64,000 nucleotides of DNA from an uncultured Fodinibius sp. (GTDB lineage Bacteria; Bacteroidota; Rhodothermia; Balneolales; Balneolaceae). Numbering within the stretch: position 1 is the first letter of the stretch; each line of letters starts with the position of its first letter. Below, in pieces: positions 7,988 through 17,052 of this stretch. The notes under the pieces are model-generated. The model searched no databases. It saw nothing but the letters and a program-made list of their open reading frames with translations, and was not told the origin of the DNA. The stretch spans positions 124,001 through 188,000 of the forward strand of contig CAJXMW010000004.1 of the NCBI GenBank assembly GCA_913056235.1, read 5' to 3'. A program made the position numbers and the translations under genes.

Positions 7988-8720
7988 ATCGAATTCCGAA
8001 AAATCCAAGAATACTGCACTTGAGCTGAGTGAGGAGATATTGAACGCCTCTCAAGATGCTCCAATGGTTTATGATGTGTCATTGGTTCCCATGTCAATCA
8101 GGGATAAAAAGCCTGATCATATTAATCACAAAATTGTTAATCAGAAATATTACAACAACTTTAACTTTTCTAAACTTGCTAAAGCGAACGAATCGTTAAA
8201 TGTTGCTTTAGGTGTGACAAGTGCCAACAAGGGAGAGGGCAAGACACTTGTGGCTTCGAATATGGCAGTGTCTTTGGCGCAGGCTTACCGGCAGCGTACG
8301 GTTTTAGTGGACTTGAATTTTAAAGATCCACAGCTGCACAAAATATTTGGGATTTCACTTGAGCCCGGACTCACCGAAGCTTTGGAAAAGCGAGTGCTTA
8401 ATGTAAATCCTACCAGTGTTAGTGATCTATTCTTGTTATCAGCTGGTAATTACAAAAACTATAAACCGGCCATCAAAGATACTATTGCACTAAGAGAAAT
8501 CCTCTATACCCTGAAGCACGAATTTGATTTTGTTATCGCAGATATGAGTTCTGTCTTTCCGTTTGAGGAATTTCCAATTCACTTTATTAATGAAATGGAT
8601 GGATTAATAGCTGTTGTAGATACACAAAAAACCCGCAAAGAGCATCTTCGAAAGATATTCAAACATGTAGATGAAAAAAGATTTGTCGGATACATCCTTA
8701 ATAAACTTCAAGGCTTGTAA
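7974..8720 (+). CDS. BY-kinase/ParA-like cytoplasmic ATPase partner of Wzz
   Basis: A P-loop ATPase of the bacterial tyrosine kinase (CpsD/CapB) type, normally cycling with the co-polymerase to control chain length. It has Walker A SANKGEGKT (residues 83-91), Walker A' VLVDLNFKDP and Walker B FVIADMS. The C-terminal tyrosine cluster found in Wzc and CpsD is missing: the tail has a single Tyr (RFVGYILNKLQGL). Its start is inside the end of the Wzz-like gene, indicating coupled translation. It may act as an ATPase without classic autophosphorylation. Confidence 0.85.
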   Translation: MGKSKSNSEKSKNTALELSEEILNASQDAPMVYDVSLVPMSIRDKKPDHINHKIVNQKYYNNFNFSKLAKANESLNVALGVTSANKGEGKTLVASNMAVSLAQAYRQRTVLVDLNFKDPQLHKIFGISLEPGLTEALEKRVLNVNPTSVSDLFLLSAGNYKNYKPAIKDTIALREILYTLKHEFDFVIADMSSVFPFEEFPIHFINEMDGLIAVVDTQKTRKEHLRKIFKHVDEKRFVGYILNKLQGL

Positions 8721-9076
8721 TCACCTAGCCAAAATTATTGGAAGTCTATTTAAGGTTAAATGAGTTTTTATGTGAAGAGTTTAGAAGTGGCAGTTGAGAG
8801 ATGAAAGTGAATAAGGAAGGATATTATGGGTTTTATTGAAAAGTACAGTTTTTACACAAACATAATACCCGTGAGAATATTGGTGACAAAGAGAAACATC
8901 ATTAAGGATATCGCTAATTGTACAAAGTGCTTTGTTTCTGTATTGGCTAACATATGCAATATTGGCGCGCTTGTTGCTTATCTAAATGAGACATCAATCA
9001 ATACCTACCAGAGAATTCTGGGGTACAGGTTTCAGTAGTCAATAAATAAAAAAGTCTGAAATTTAATCGCTGACTA
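8721..9076. other. 356-bp region with promoter for the GT2 gene
   Basis: The clear element is the -24/-12 promoter at 8963-8978. A 70-codon open frame (8826-9038) with a good AAGGAAGG upstream spans this promoter but has no recognisable features, so I do not call it. Confidence 0.5.
8963..8978 (+). promoter_or_regulatory. sigma-54 -24/-12 promoter of the membrane GT2 gene
   Basis: TGGCGC-GCTTG-TTGCT fits the consensus TGGCRC-G-N4-TTGC well, including the G after the -24 hexamer and the -12 GC. It is 98 bp upstream of the ATG at 9077. Confidence 0.75.
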
Positions 9077-10276
9077 ATGGTAATAGAAGTCGTGCAATAT
9101 TGTTTAGCTACATTATTAGGGACCCTGATAGGTTATCCCTTGTTACTCAGTTTCTTTGCCTTGAAGGGCAAAAAGTCTGACACATTTGCCACAACTCGAA
9201 ATCGAAAGTTTGCCATCCTGATACTTTCTCAAAACCATGGCAACGTGATTTCAAAATCACTATACAGTTTGTCGGGGTTGGTTTATCCCAAAAATATGTT
9301 TGATCTGATCGTGATTGCCGATCGTTGTAACGATAACACAGCAGAAATTGCAAAGAACCTTGGCGCTATTGTTTGGGAGCGATTGGAAGAAGATGGGAGC
9401 AAAGAGCGTACATTACATTGGGCATTTGAGCAGGTTGTGAGCAGTCAGCAAGCTTATGAAGCTGTTATAGTTTTTGATGCAAACAGTTTGGTATGTGCAA
9501 ACTACCTTGAAGTAATGAACTACTATTTGGAAAACGGGAGTAAGGTTGTTCAAAGTAGCGAGTTTATTCTTTCTCAATCTTCGGCTGGAGCTATAGAGGC
9601 AAAACGCATTGAATTTTTATTTAATAATTATATCAAACCCATGGGAAGAAAAGTGTTGGGATTGTCAATGGGGCTCAGATGCAATGGTATTTGTATATCT
9701 AGAGAACTACTTAAAGAAAATCGGTGGCCCCAGTGGTTGCTAAATAGTAACGGTGAACTGGGACTCATTTTGGAGTTAGAAGGTGTGAAGAAAGATTTTG
9801 CCCCGGAGGCACAGGTTTATCATGAAGTTGCCGGTGAAAGTGGTAAATCAGAAGAGACGAGGAAGATAAATCGTTTCTCAATTCAACGTAAATATTTTCC
9901 CAAATTTTTAAAGGCTGCTTTTAAGAAGAGATCGTTCCAATATCTGGATAACCTTATAGAACTTGTTACACCACCATTAAGGTATATGCTTTTAATTATA
10001 TTATTGATGCTTGTCGTTAATATAGCTTTGTGGTTCTTGGGTTGGGAAACGGTCTCTTTTATCTGGCTTTGGACAGGTATAACAGGTTTGGCAGTCTCGT
10101 ACCTACTGGTAGGATTAGCAGCAGCCGGGGCCGACCGTCAGGTTTATAAATCTCTTTTTTACATGCCCCTTCACCTGCTTTGGCAATTTAAAACCAAACT
10201 GGACAAACCTTCCTCAAAAGAAAGAAAGAAAATGTCGACGCCAGCCAAAGAACGTGATATGGCTTCGCCCTCCTGA
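9077..10276 (+). CDS. membrane-anchored family 2 glycosyltransferase
   Basis: Predicted to add a sugar to the nascent polysaccharide at the inner membrane. An N-terminal hydrophobic helix (about residues 8-28) is followed by a GT-A core (FAILILSQNHGNVISKSLYSL), with the metal-binding DxD replaced by FDAN (133-136). The family's PEA..YHE motif is present (FAPEAQVYHEVAGES). Two or three C-terminal transmembrane helices (about 295-370) and a basic tail follow. The usual acceptor-site ED and QRxRW motifs are degenerate (NGEL and KINRFSIQR). It is a single-gene unit behind its own sigma-54 promoter, ending close to the convergent dnaB. Confidence 0.82.
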   Translation: MVIEVVQYCLATLLGTLIGYPLLLSFFALKGKKSDTFATTRNRKFAILILSQNHGNVISKSLYSLSGLVYPKNMFDLIVIADRCNDNTAEIAKNLGAIVWERLEEDGSKERTLHWAFEQVVSSQQAYEAVIVFDANSLVCANYLEVMNYYLENGSKVVQSSEFILSQSSAGAIEAKRIEFLFNNYIKPMGRKVLGLSMGLRCNGICISRELLKENRWPQWLLNSNGELGLILELEGVKKDFAPEAQVYHEVAGESGKSEETRKINRFSIQRKYFPKFLKAAFKKRSFQYLDNLIELVTPPLRYMLLIILLMLVVNIALWFLGWETVSFIWLWTGITGLAVSYLLVGLAAAGADRQVYKSLFYMPLHLLWQFKTKLDKPSSKERKKMSTPAKERDMASPS

Positions 10277-10296
10277 TCTAAACTTATCCATTTCAC

Positions 10297-10319
10297 GAAG
10301 ATTACAGACAAAAATCTTC
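10297..10319. terminator. dyad between convergent GT2 and dnaB
   Basis: GAAGATT (10297-10303) and AATCTTC (10313-10319) form a 7-bp perfect stem in the 44-bp gap between convergent genes. It is AT-rich, so only a candidate bidirectional terminator. Confidence 0.4.
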
Positions 10320-10320
10320 C

Positions 10321-11847
10321 CTAAAATGGCGCTTCGTCATCACCGCCTGGATTGTGTCCCATCGGCGGCGGACCGTCATCTCCTCCTGACTGCTCATTAT
10401 TTTGGCTGGGACCATTGTTCTTGGGTTCTCCATATGGACCTTGTTCAGCTGTGGTGAGGTTTTCAAAACGGGCGTAATCTTTCACAAAATAGAGGGGTAC
10501 ACTACCTGTGGGACCATTACGCTGCTTGCCAATGATGAGTTCGGCCAAACCGGTAGTGGATTGACCCTCCGGCGTTGTTTTGATGCCGTAGTACTCCGGT
10601 CGATAGAGAAAACAAACAACATCAGCGTCCTGCTCAATGGATCCCGATTCACGAAGGTCGCTAAGTTGTGGGCGCTTGTCGCCACCGCGTTGCTCCACGG
10701 CCCGGCTGAGCTGCGAAAGTGCAATCACAGGCACGTCAAGCTCTTTGGCCAGCGCCTTGAGGCCACGAGAAATGGAGGCAATTTCCTGCTCACGCGTTCC
10801 ATGATCGCCGGTAGCCGTCATAAGCTGCAGGTAGTCAACGACAATGAGACCGATATCATGCTCGCTTTTCAGGCGGCGCGCTTTGGTGCGAAGTTCCATA
10901 ATGCTGAGTCCGGGTGTATCATCCACAAAAATGTTGGCCGTAAAAAGACGTCCCGCAGCATCAATCAGGCGTTTAAAATCTTCATCCTCGAGCTGCCCTG
11001 ATCGAGCGGTCTGTGCATTAATGCGTCCCTCCATAGTTAAGAGACGCTGAACAAGCGACTGGTTTGACATCTCGAGGCTGAAAATTGCCACCTTGGTTCG
11101 GAGTTTTTCATCCTGGTGGAGTGCTGCATTACGGGCGGTAGTCAATACATAGGCCGTTTTACCCATCGAAGGACGAGCAGCAATAATAACAAGGTCGCCA
11201 TCCTGCCAGCCGGCCGTCCATTTGTCTATATCCGTGCCGGTTGGGACACCTGTAATGCCCGATGACTTTCCGCGAATATCTTCGAGATACGAGAGCGTGT
11301 CTTTCAGTACGTCGCCAATAGGCTGGGCCTGTGCGCGCTGCTTGGAGTTGGCAAGATCAAAGATCCGTTGCTCAGCTTTATCAAGTACATCATAAGGATC
11401 AGAAGAGCTGTCGTAGGCCTCTTTGATAATATCAGTACAGCCCAAGATAAGATTTCGTTTTGTGGCCTTCTCTGCAATAATTTGAGCGTGGTAATCGACA
11501 TTGGCAGCAGAGCTTACTGATCGTGTCAACTCTGAAAGGTATCCGGCTCCACCACAAGTATCGAGCAATCCCTTGTCGCGCAGTTCATTTTCTACGGTGA
11601 GCAGATCCAGTGGATTGTCGCGTTCATACAGATCGTGTAACACCTCGAAGATGTGCTGATGGGCCGGCTTGTAGAAGTCTTTAGCCGAGAGCATCTGCAA
11701 GGCCACCGTAGCTGCCTCGTGCTCGATGAGCATGGATCCCAATACCGCTTCTTCGACCTCTACAGCCTGCGGTGGAACGCGTCCTTCTTGTTCTAAAATC
11801 TTCGAATCAGAATTCCCTTTGTAGTTAGATCCTTGTTGTGATGCCAT
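10321..11847 (-). CDS. dnaB: replicative DNA helicase
   Basis: Hexameric 5'-3' helicase that unwinds the replication fork. The N-terminal primase-interacting domain (PPQAVEVEEAVLGSMLIEHEA) is followed by a RecA-like ATPase with Walker A ARPSMGKTAY, Walker B LIVVDYLQLM, the motif REQEIASISRGLKALAKEL and the DnaB hallmark LSDLRESGSIEQDADVV. The C-terminal tail is acidic and glycine/proline rich, common in this phylum. The length of 508 aa is normal. It begins the minus-strand housekeeping block that interrupts the polysaccharide genes. There is no intein and no sign of transfer. Confidence 0.96.
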   Translation of the reverse strand: MASQQGSNYKGNSDSKILEQEGRVPPQAVEVEEAVLGSMLIEHEAATVALQMLSAKDFYKPAHQHIFEVLHDLYERDNPLDLLTVENELRDKGLLDTCGGAGYLSELTRSVSSAANVDYHAQIIAEKATKRNLILGCTDIIKEAYDSSSDPYDVLDKAEQRIFDLANSKQRAQAQPIGDVLKDTLSYLEDIRGKSSGITGVPTGTDIDKWTAGWQDGDLVIIAARPSMGKTAYVLTTARNAALHQDEKLRTKVAIFSLEMSNQSLVQRLLTMEGRINAQTARSGQLEDEDFKRLIDAAGRLFTANIFVDDTPGLSIMELRTKARRLKSEHDIGLIVVDYLQLMTATGDHGTREQEIASISRGLKALAKELDVPVIALSQLSRAVEQRGGDKRPQLSDLRESGSIEQDADVVCFLYRPEYYGIKTTPEGQSTTGLAELIIGKQRNGPTGSVPLYFVKDYARFENLTTAEQGPYGEPKNNGPSQNNEQSGGDDGPPPMGHNPGGDDEAPF

Positions 11848-11871
11848 CCGTTCGAAGTTATAAAATTAAAT

Positions 11872-11908
11872 CACCAATTGGTGTCCCGACAAGGGCAGGG
11901 GGGACACC
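11872..11908. promoter_or_regulatory. overlapping palindromes upstream of dnaB
   Basis: The perfect 12-bp palindrome CACCAATTGGTG (11872-11883) overlaps a 7-bp stem GGTGTCC (11880-11886)/GGACACC (11902-11908) with a GC-rich loop. It lies 25-60 bp upstream of the dnaB start. It could be an operator or a terminator for the upstream minus-strand chaB remnant. Confidence 0.4.
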
Positions 11909-12060
11909 ATTTAATAATGATTTGTGCCGCTGCCGTATTCGTAAAGTATAATAAATGCGAAACTTTTAACGAAGTTTTAAAAGCTATTTTTGTGAGTATT
12001 TATCCAAAGGTTGGCCTCCACATAGGGAGACCTATTTTGAGAAGTAAAAGAGATTATTTC

Positions 12061-12299
12061 CTACTTTTTTATGTTCTCTTTTGGAACCCATTTGCCTTCT
12101 TCTTTCACATATTTCTTCTTAACAGCCGTCCATGCTACTTTGTGGGCTGTTTCTTCTCTTGACTCATTACCGTGGCGCTCTTTCGGACCTGAATATTCAT
12201 CCCAGGCATTGTTATAGACCTCTTTGTAGATTTCCTGGGCATGTTTGGGCAGATTTTCTGAACCGAATTGGGCAGTTCAGAAATTTTCTCGTAAGGCAT
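12061..12299 (-). pseudogene. chaB: ChaB-family protein gene with a one-base frameshift
   Basis: On the minus strand, an ATG at 12297-12299 with a GAGG Shine-Dalgarno begins MPYEKISELPNSVQ. The frame then breaks, and the neighbouring frame continues NLPKHAQEIYKEVYNNAWDE... to SREETAHKVAWTAVKKKY and a TAG at 12061-12063. This is the ChaB family (about 76-80 aa), named as a cation-transport regulator though its role is poorly defined. The total is 239 bp, one short of 80 codons, and the break maps to the run of four T (plus strand) at 12254-12257, where a fifth would restore the frame. It is either a recent pseudogene or a homopolymer sequencing error. Confidence 0.85.
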
Positions 12300-12405
12300 A
12301 ACAACCTCTTTATTTTGATTGGTTACCTTAATAAACTCACTGTCACGGGAAAAGTTCTTCCCTGGGATATCAGATGTTTAATGATGGGATAATCATAGGG
12401 CGGAA

Positions 12406-13281
12406 TTACGGTTGGCCGCCCAGCTCATCGTAACGCTTTCTTAGGAGTTGAACGTCTTCCCAAGTGGGACGTTTCCATTTGGCATGGCGTAGCAGGGCCG
12501 CCGGATGGTAAGTAGCCATCAGTTCGTATTTACCGCGAAACTTGTGGAACTTGCCACGCATGCTTGAAAGGGATGCACTGTTCTTTTCCAGCAGTGTCTG
12601 CGCGGACACTTTGCCAAGTGACAGAATCAGTTTGGGATTGATCAGATCAATCTGTCGCTGTAGAAAAGGGAGGCTCCGTTCACGTTCCTCTGGCTTGGGA
12701 TTCCGGTTGTTGGGTGGACGGTGCTTTAGGATATTGGCGATATATACATCTTCGCGTTGAAAATTGATAGCATTCAATATCTTGTTTAATAGTTGACCCG
12801 CTTTGCCAAAAAAGGGTTCGCCCTGTTTGTCCTCTTCTGCTCCGGGCGCTTCGCCGATAAGCATTAGATCAGCATCGGGATTGCCCACGCCAAATACCAA
12901 CTGGGTGCCTTCCAAGTCGGTGCGTAGTACATCAGCTTTGCGACACAGTTTCTCCAGTTCTTCTAATGTATTACACTTATCAATTTGATAGTAAACCTCA
13001 TTGGAGTCATCCTGGTTGAACAATCCTTCCTGGGAGCTAAACGAATCATCATTCTGGGTTGTCGTGGAAGGCGTTTCTGAAGTTTGCTGAGACGGTTCAG
13101 TTACCGAAGAATTACTGGGAGTAGAAGATTCAGTTTGTGATTCTGATTTTCTTGTTATTTTATCTTCCGAATTTTCTGTGGATGGATTCATCGCAAAATC
13201 TCCATAGAGTTCGCGTTCCCGTTCAATAAAAGAGATGACCTGGTTGATCAGCTTTTCGGGATCTTGATTTGAATCAGCCAT
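12406..13281 (-). CDS. uracil-DNA glycosylase, family 4-like, with most Fe-S cysteines missing
   Basis: Predicted base-excision repair enzyme removing uracil from DNA. Motif GEAPGAEED (residues 143-151) and the C-terminal HPAALLR (His259) are the two family-4 active-site motifs. [12 protein letters not shown] and [12 protein letters not shown] also match. A low-complexity Ser/Thr/Glu-rich linker (about 30-95) precedes the domain. Family 4 enzymes carry four cluster cysteines. Here only Cys103 and Cys113 lie in the N-terminal region, and the later two positions are His (LKHRPP) and a Leu/Ser stretch (ERSLPFL). I start at the ATG at 13281, 7 bp after the mtaB stop, rather than at the upstream TTG/GTG-type starts that would extend far into mtaB. 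Confidence 0.88.
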   Translation of the reverse strand: MADSNQDPEKLINQVISFIERERELYGDFAMNPSTENSEDKITRKSESQTESSTPSNSSVTEPSQQTSETPSTTTQNDDSFSSQEGLFNQDDSNEVYYQIDKCNTLEELEKLCRKADVLRTDLEGTQLVFGVGNPDADLMLIGEAPGAEEDKQGEPFFGKAGQLLNKILNAINFQREDVYIANILKHRPPNNRNPKPEERERSLPFLQRQIDLINPKLILSLGKVSAQTLLEKNSASLSSMRGKFHKFRGKYELMATYHPAALLRHAKWKRPTWEDVQLLRKRYDELGGQP

Positions 13282-13288
13282 AAAATTG

Positions 13289-14623
13289 TTATCCGACAAG
13301 TTCAGTGATGACCTGTTGTTCTTCTTTGGCTTTGGGCGTGAGTTCCCCGATAAGGTAACCATCTTTAGAACGGGCGCCCAGCCGTACTGGCAGAATCCTG
13401 TTTTCGTAACTCGGATCATAGGGCACGCCTACGCGCACGTAATTGTCCGTCCAGCCCAGTATAGCGCCATCGCGATTGGCACCTTCAAACAGTACTGGCC
13501 GCACTTCACCGATGAAAGAAGTGTCGAAATTGTACCGCTTCTTCTTTGACAGGCGCCGCATCTTGTGGGTACGATCTTTCCGGATGCTGTCCTGTACGTT
13601 CGGCTCAATATTCAGGGCGTGGGTATTGGGTCGTTCAGAATAGGTGAATACATGCAGGTAGGATACCGGCAGGCTGTCGATGAAATCATATGATTCTTGG
13701 AACAGCTCGTCTGTTTCACCGGGATGTCCGGTAATGACGTCTACACCGATAGCCGCATCCGGCATCAGATTACGGATAAGTTCTACGCGTTTTGCATATA
13801 AATCAGATTGGTAGCGGCGCCGCATAAGTCCCAGCATCTTGTCGCTGCCACTTTGCAACGGCATGTGAAAGTGAGGCTGCATCTTGTCTGATTCAGCCGT
13901 AAAATGGATGATTTCCTCGTGCATCAGGTTAGGCTCCACAGAGGAGAAACGAATGCGTTCGAGCCCATCAACCGTATCCAGTTTTTGGAGCAGCATAAAG
14001 AAGTTTTCGTCGGTACCGCGTCCAAAGTCCCCGGCATTAACGCCGGTAACAACAATTTCTTTGAAGCCTTCTTCAACCAGCAACTTCGCATTTTCAACGA
14101 CGGCAGAAATTTTGGGACTACGGCTTTCGCCCCGGGCCATGGGAATAGTACAAAATGAGCAGTTATAGCTACAACCATCCTGCACTTTTAAAAAGGCGCG
14201 GGTACGGTCATCCGCGGAAAAAGCATTATGAAAATCAACTGCTTCGTTTACATCTGAATTGTAAACAAGCGGCTCCGAACGTTTTTCGAAATCATCAAAG
14301 AGTTCAAGTAGCTTAAACTTATTCTTGGCACCCAACACAGCGTCGACTCCGTCAATCTCAGCTATCTCTTCAGGCTCCAGCTGAGCATAGCAGCCTATTA
14401 CTGCGACGAATGCCTCAGGATTGCGACGTAGGGCGCGGCGGACGACCTTGCGGCACGTGCTGTTGGCACCCTGGGTAACCGAACAGGTATTGACAACATA
14501 AATATCAGCTTGGTTATCAAAGTCTGTTATATCGTAGCCCTCCTGTTCAAAATCGCGCTGAATAGACATGGTCTCTGAGTAGTTCAGCTTACAGCCGAGG
14601 GTTTTAAAAGCAACTTTTTTCAT
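13289..14623 (-). CDS. mtaB: tRNA t6A37 methylthiotransferase
   Basis: Radical-SAM enzyme converting t6A to ms2t6A at tRNA position 37. The N-terminal MTTase domain has its cluster cysteines (TLGCKLN, NTCSV and IGCYAQ). The radical SAM motif CSYNCSFC is in the middle, and a C-terminal TRAM-like domain begins at about residue 375. The TLGCKLNYSE start and GVNAGDFG motif point to MtaB rather than MiaB or RimO. The length of 444 aa is normal. It is the first gene of a minus-strand operon with the uracil-DNA glycosylase, 7 bp apart. Confidence 0.92.
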   Translation of the reverse strand: MKKVAFKTLGCKLNYSETMSIQRDFEQEGYDITDFDNQADIYVVNTCSVTQGANSTCRKVVRRALRRNPEAFVAVIGCYAQLEPEEIAEIDGVDAVLGAKNKFKLLELFDDFEKRSEPLVYNSDVNEAVDFHNAFSADDRTRAFLKVQDGCSYNCSFCTIPMARGESRSPKISAVVENAKLLVEEGFKEIVVTGVNAGDFGRGTDENFFMLLQKLDTVDGLERIRFSSVEPNLMHEEIIHFTAESDKMQPHFHMPLQSGSDKMLGLMRRRYQSDLYAKRVELIRNLMPDAAIGVDVITGHPGETDELFQESYDFIDSLPVSYLHVFTYSERPNTHALNIEPNVQDSIRKDRTHKMRRLSKKKRYNFDTSFIGEVRPVLFEGANRDGAILGWTDNYVRVGVPYDPSYENRILPVRLGARSKDGYLIGELTPKAKEEQQVITELVG

Positions 14624-14964
14624 TGACTAACGCATAAATCGTTTTGAATTCAGGCTTATTAAGATAAGGAACAAGTGCTAAAATATCGATGCTGTACAGA
14701 TCTGATTTTTCATCCATCATAATGTTCTCATCTATCTACACTTGTAACATAATTGGACATCTGAATTTCGGGTATATAATAATTACTCAGCTCTTTCTTT
14801 AGGCTTGTTTCCACACCTTTCTAGCGCCGTTTTTTTGTTGGCACAGAAATTGTATCACTAAATATGAAAATCGGGAACTGGCTGGTGAACCAATCAAAGC
14901 TGGGATACTATTCGGGACCCTTTTGGAAATATAAGTAGCCTGATCCTTTAATTAATTGTCGTAA
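14624..14964. other. 341-bp region between mtaB and fcl with sigma-54 promoter
   Basis: This region contains the -24/-12 promoter at 14839-14854. A partial match to the proposed activator palindrome is at 14773-14789 (right half TTACTCA good, left half poor), 58 bp upstream of the promoter. Nothing coding is visible. Confidence 0.6.
14839..14854 (+). promoter_or_regulatory. sigma-54 -24/-12 promoter of the fcl-gmd operon
   Basis: TGGCAC-AGAAA-TTGTA, exact -24 hexamer and correct spacing, 110 bp upstream of the fcl ATG at 14965. Confidence 0.82.
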
Positions 14965-15918
14965 ATGAGTGCGAATAAGATTTATATAGCAGGTCATACT
15001 GGAATGGTTGGAAGCTCCATACTTGAGGCTTTCCAGCAGCGGGGATATGCGGATATCATTACGAAGTCTAGCAGTGAACTAGATCTGCGCAGGCAGGCTG
15101 ATGTAGAAACGTTTATCCATCAGGTAAAACCGGATATGATAATTCTGGCAGCGGCAAGAGTAGGAGGGATATGGGCTAATAATGAATATCCCTATGAGTT
15201 TCTATTTGATAATCTTGCGATACAGCATAATGTGATTAATGCTGCTCATCAAAATAATGTAGAGCGACTCATTTTTCTCGGCAGTTCTTGCATCTACCCA
15301 AAGCATGCAGATCAACCGCTGAAGGAGCAATATCTTTTAACTGGGTCTCTAGAGCCTACCAATCAGTGGTATGCAATAGCCAAGATTGCCGGGTTGAAGT
15401 TGTGTGAGGCATTGAAGCGCGAATATGGGCGAAATTATATCGCGTTGATGCCAACGAATCTGTATGGACGACGAGATAATTTTGATTTAGAAACCTCGCA
15501 TGTGGTTCCTGCCATGATTCGCAAGTTTCACGAGGCCAAAGAGGAAGGGCACCAGCCGGTTAAGCTGTGGGGATCGGGTATGCCGATGCGAGAGTTCCTG
15601 TATGTGAATGACTTGGCTGATGCAGTTTTGTATGCAGTCGAAAATAAGCTTGAAGAAAGCATGTACAACATCGGGACTGGTATTGACCTCTCGATTAATG
15701 ATTTGGCGCAGCTGATACAAGATATTGTTGGCCATCAAGGTGAAATACAATGGGATGAAAGCAAACCCGACGGGACACCTCGAAAGCTTCTGGACGTTTC
15801 TAAAATCCATTCGGCAGGTTGGAATCACAGCACAGAGTTGAAGCGGGGCTTGCAAAAAACATACAGCTGGTTTCTGCAAAACGAGAGTAATTTTAAAGAA
15901 GTGAAAATAAAAGTTTAG
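14965..15918 (+). CDS. fcl: GDP-L-fucose synthase
   Basis: Epimerase/reductase converting GDP-4-keto-6-deoxymannose to GDP-L-fucose with NADPH. It has the extended SDR nucleotide-binding motif AGHTGMVGS, the serine/cysteine segment FLGSSCIYP, the catalytic Tyr-Lys pair in YAIAK, and the family segment ALMPTNLYGRRDNFD. The length of 317 aa is typical. It is the first gene of an operon with gmd, the preceding enzyme in the pathway, so GDP-fucose is almost certainly a building block of the polymer. Confidence 0.95.
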   Translation: MSANKIYIAGHTGMVGSSILEAFQQRGYADIITKSSSELDLRRQADVETFIHQVKPDMIILAAARVGGIWANNEYPYEFLFDNLAIQHNVINAAHQNNVERLIFLGSSCIYPKHADQPLKEQYLLTGSLEPTNQWYAIAKIAGLKLCEALKREYGRNYIALMPTNLYGRRDNFDLETSHVVPAMIRKFHEAKEEGHQPVKLWGSGMPMREFLYVNDLADAVLYAVENKLEESMYNIGTGIDLSINDLAQLIQDIVGHQGEIQWDESKPDGTPRKLLDVSKIHSAGWNHSTELKRGLQKTYSWFLQNESNFKEVKIKV

Positions 15919-15954
15919 CAATCACACTCATTAACAACTAATGTTGAGGTAATT

Positions 15955-17052
15955 TTGGGAGAGCAAAATAAAAAGGTGGCATTAATTACGGGGGTAACCG
16001 GACAAGATGGATCCTATCTGGCTGAATTTTTACTTCTCAAAGGATATGAAGTCCACGGTATTAAGAGACGCTCAAGTTCTTTTAACACTGGAAGAATTGA
16101 TCATATTTATCGCGATCCGCATACCGAAGGATTACCGTTTCACCTGCATTATGGAGATCTGACCGATTCTACGAATATAATTCGCATTGTACAGGATGTG
16201 CAACCGGATGAAATTTATAATCTGGGAGCTCAGAGCCATGTACAGGTTTCGTTTGAGAGTCCTGAATATACGGCAAACAGTGATGCGTTAGGGGTGCTCA
16301 GAATTTTGGAGGCCATCCGGATTCTTGGTTTATCACAGAAAACAAAATTTTACCAGGCCTCAACCAGCGAATTGTTTGGGAAGGTGCAGGAGGTCCCGCA
16401 AACAGAGCGGACCCCATTTTATCCGCGTTCTCCTTATGGGGTAGCCAAACTGTATGCGTATTGGATTACCGTTAATTACCGAGAGGCCTATGGCATTTAT
16501 GCTGTTAATGGCATTCTGTTTAATCATGAATCTCCGGTACGGGGAGAAACATTTGTTACCCGAAAAATTACTCGTGCAGCAGTCCGTATAGCAGCGGGAT
16601 TGCAAGAAAAAACGTACTTGGGAAATCTAGAGGCCAAGCGAGACTGGGGACATGCCAAAGATTATATTGAAGGAATGTATTTGATGCTTCAGCAGGAAGA
16701 ACCGGAGGACTTTGTATTGGCAACCGGTAAGACGCACAGCGTGAGAGAACTTTGTGAGTGTGCATTCGGCCATGCGGGCATTCAGATTGAGTGGATTGGA
16801 GAGGGAAAAAATGAAAAGGGAATCAATGCCGCTAATGGGGAAACCATTATTGAGATTGATCCCCGATATTTCCGGCCAACCGAAGTGGATTTACTTATTG
16901 GAGATGCCACCGAAGCTCATAAAAAGTTGGGTTGGTATCCGAAATACAGTTTTGACCAGCTTATTGAAGAAATGATTAACGAAGACCAAGAAAAAATTAA
17001 CCTAGTGAATAACAATGAAGACTATTCCAAGATTGCAAAATTCCTCCAGTAG
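15955..17052 (+). CDS. gmd: GDP-mannose 4,6-dehydratase
   Basis: Converts GDP-mannose to GDP-4-keto-6-deoxy-D-mannose, the substrate of the upstream Fcl. Motifs: [38 protein letters not shown], catalytic YGVAK, and [15 protein letters not shown]. At 365 aa it matches the family. I keep the TTG at 15955 because it has a GAGG about 6 bp upstream; a GTG at 15976 would shorten it by seven residues. It overlaps the next gene by 38 bp. Confidence 0.95.
   Translation: MGEQNKKVALITGVTGQDGSYLAEFLLLKGYEVHGIKRRSSSFNTGRIDHIYRDPHTEGLPFHLHYGDLTDSTNIIRIVQDVQPDEIYNLGAQSHVQVSFESPEYTANSDALGVLRILEAIRILGLSQKTKFYQASTSELFGKVQEVPQTERTPFYPRSPYGVAKLYAYWITVNYREAYGIYAVNGILFNHESPVRGETFVTRKITRAAVRIAAGLQEKTYLGNLEAKRDWGHAKDYIEGMYLMLQQEEPEDFVLATGKTHSVRELCECAFGHAGIQIEWIGEGKNEKGINAANGETIIEIDPRYFRPTEVDLLIGDATEAHKKLGWYPKYSFDQLIEEMINEDQEKINLVNNNEDYSKIAKFLQ

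Noticed and set aside
8826-9038. 70-codon open frame with a good Shine-Dalgarno-like AAGGAAGG
   Set aside because: No recognisable motif, and the -24/-12 promoter for the following GT2 gene lies inside it at 8963-8978. More likely a leader region than a gene, though a small peptide cannot be excluded.
14773-14789. Activator dyad upstream of the fcl promoter
   Set aside because: Only the right half (TTACTCA) fits; the left half is TATATAA. Kept as a possible half-site, not called as a feature.
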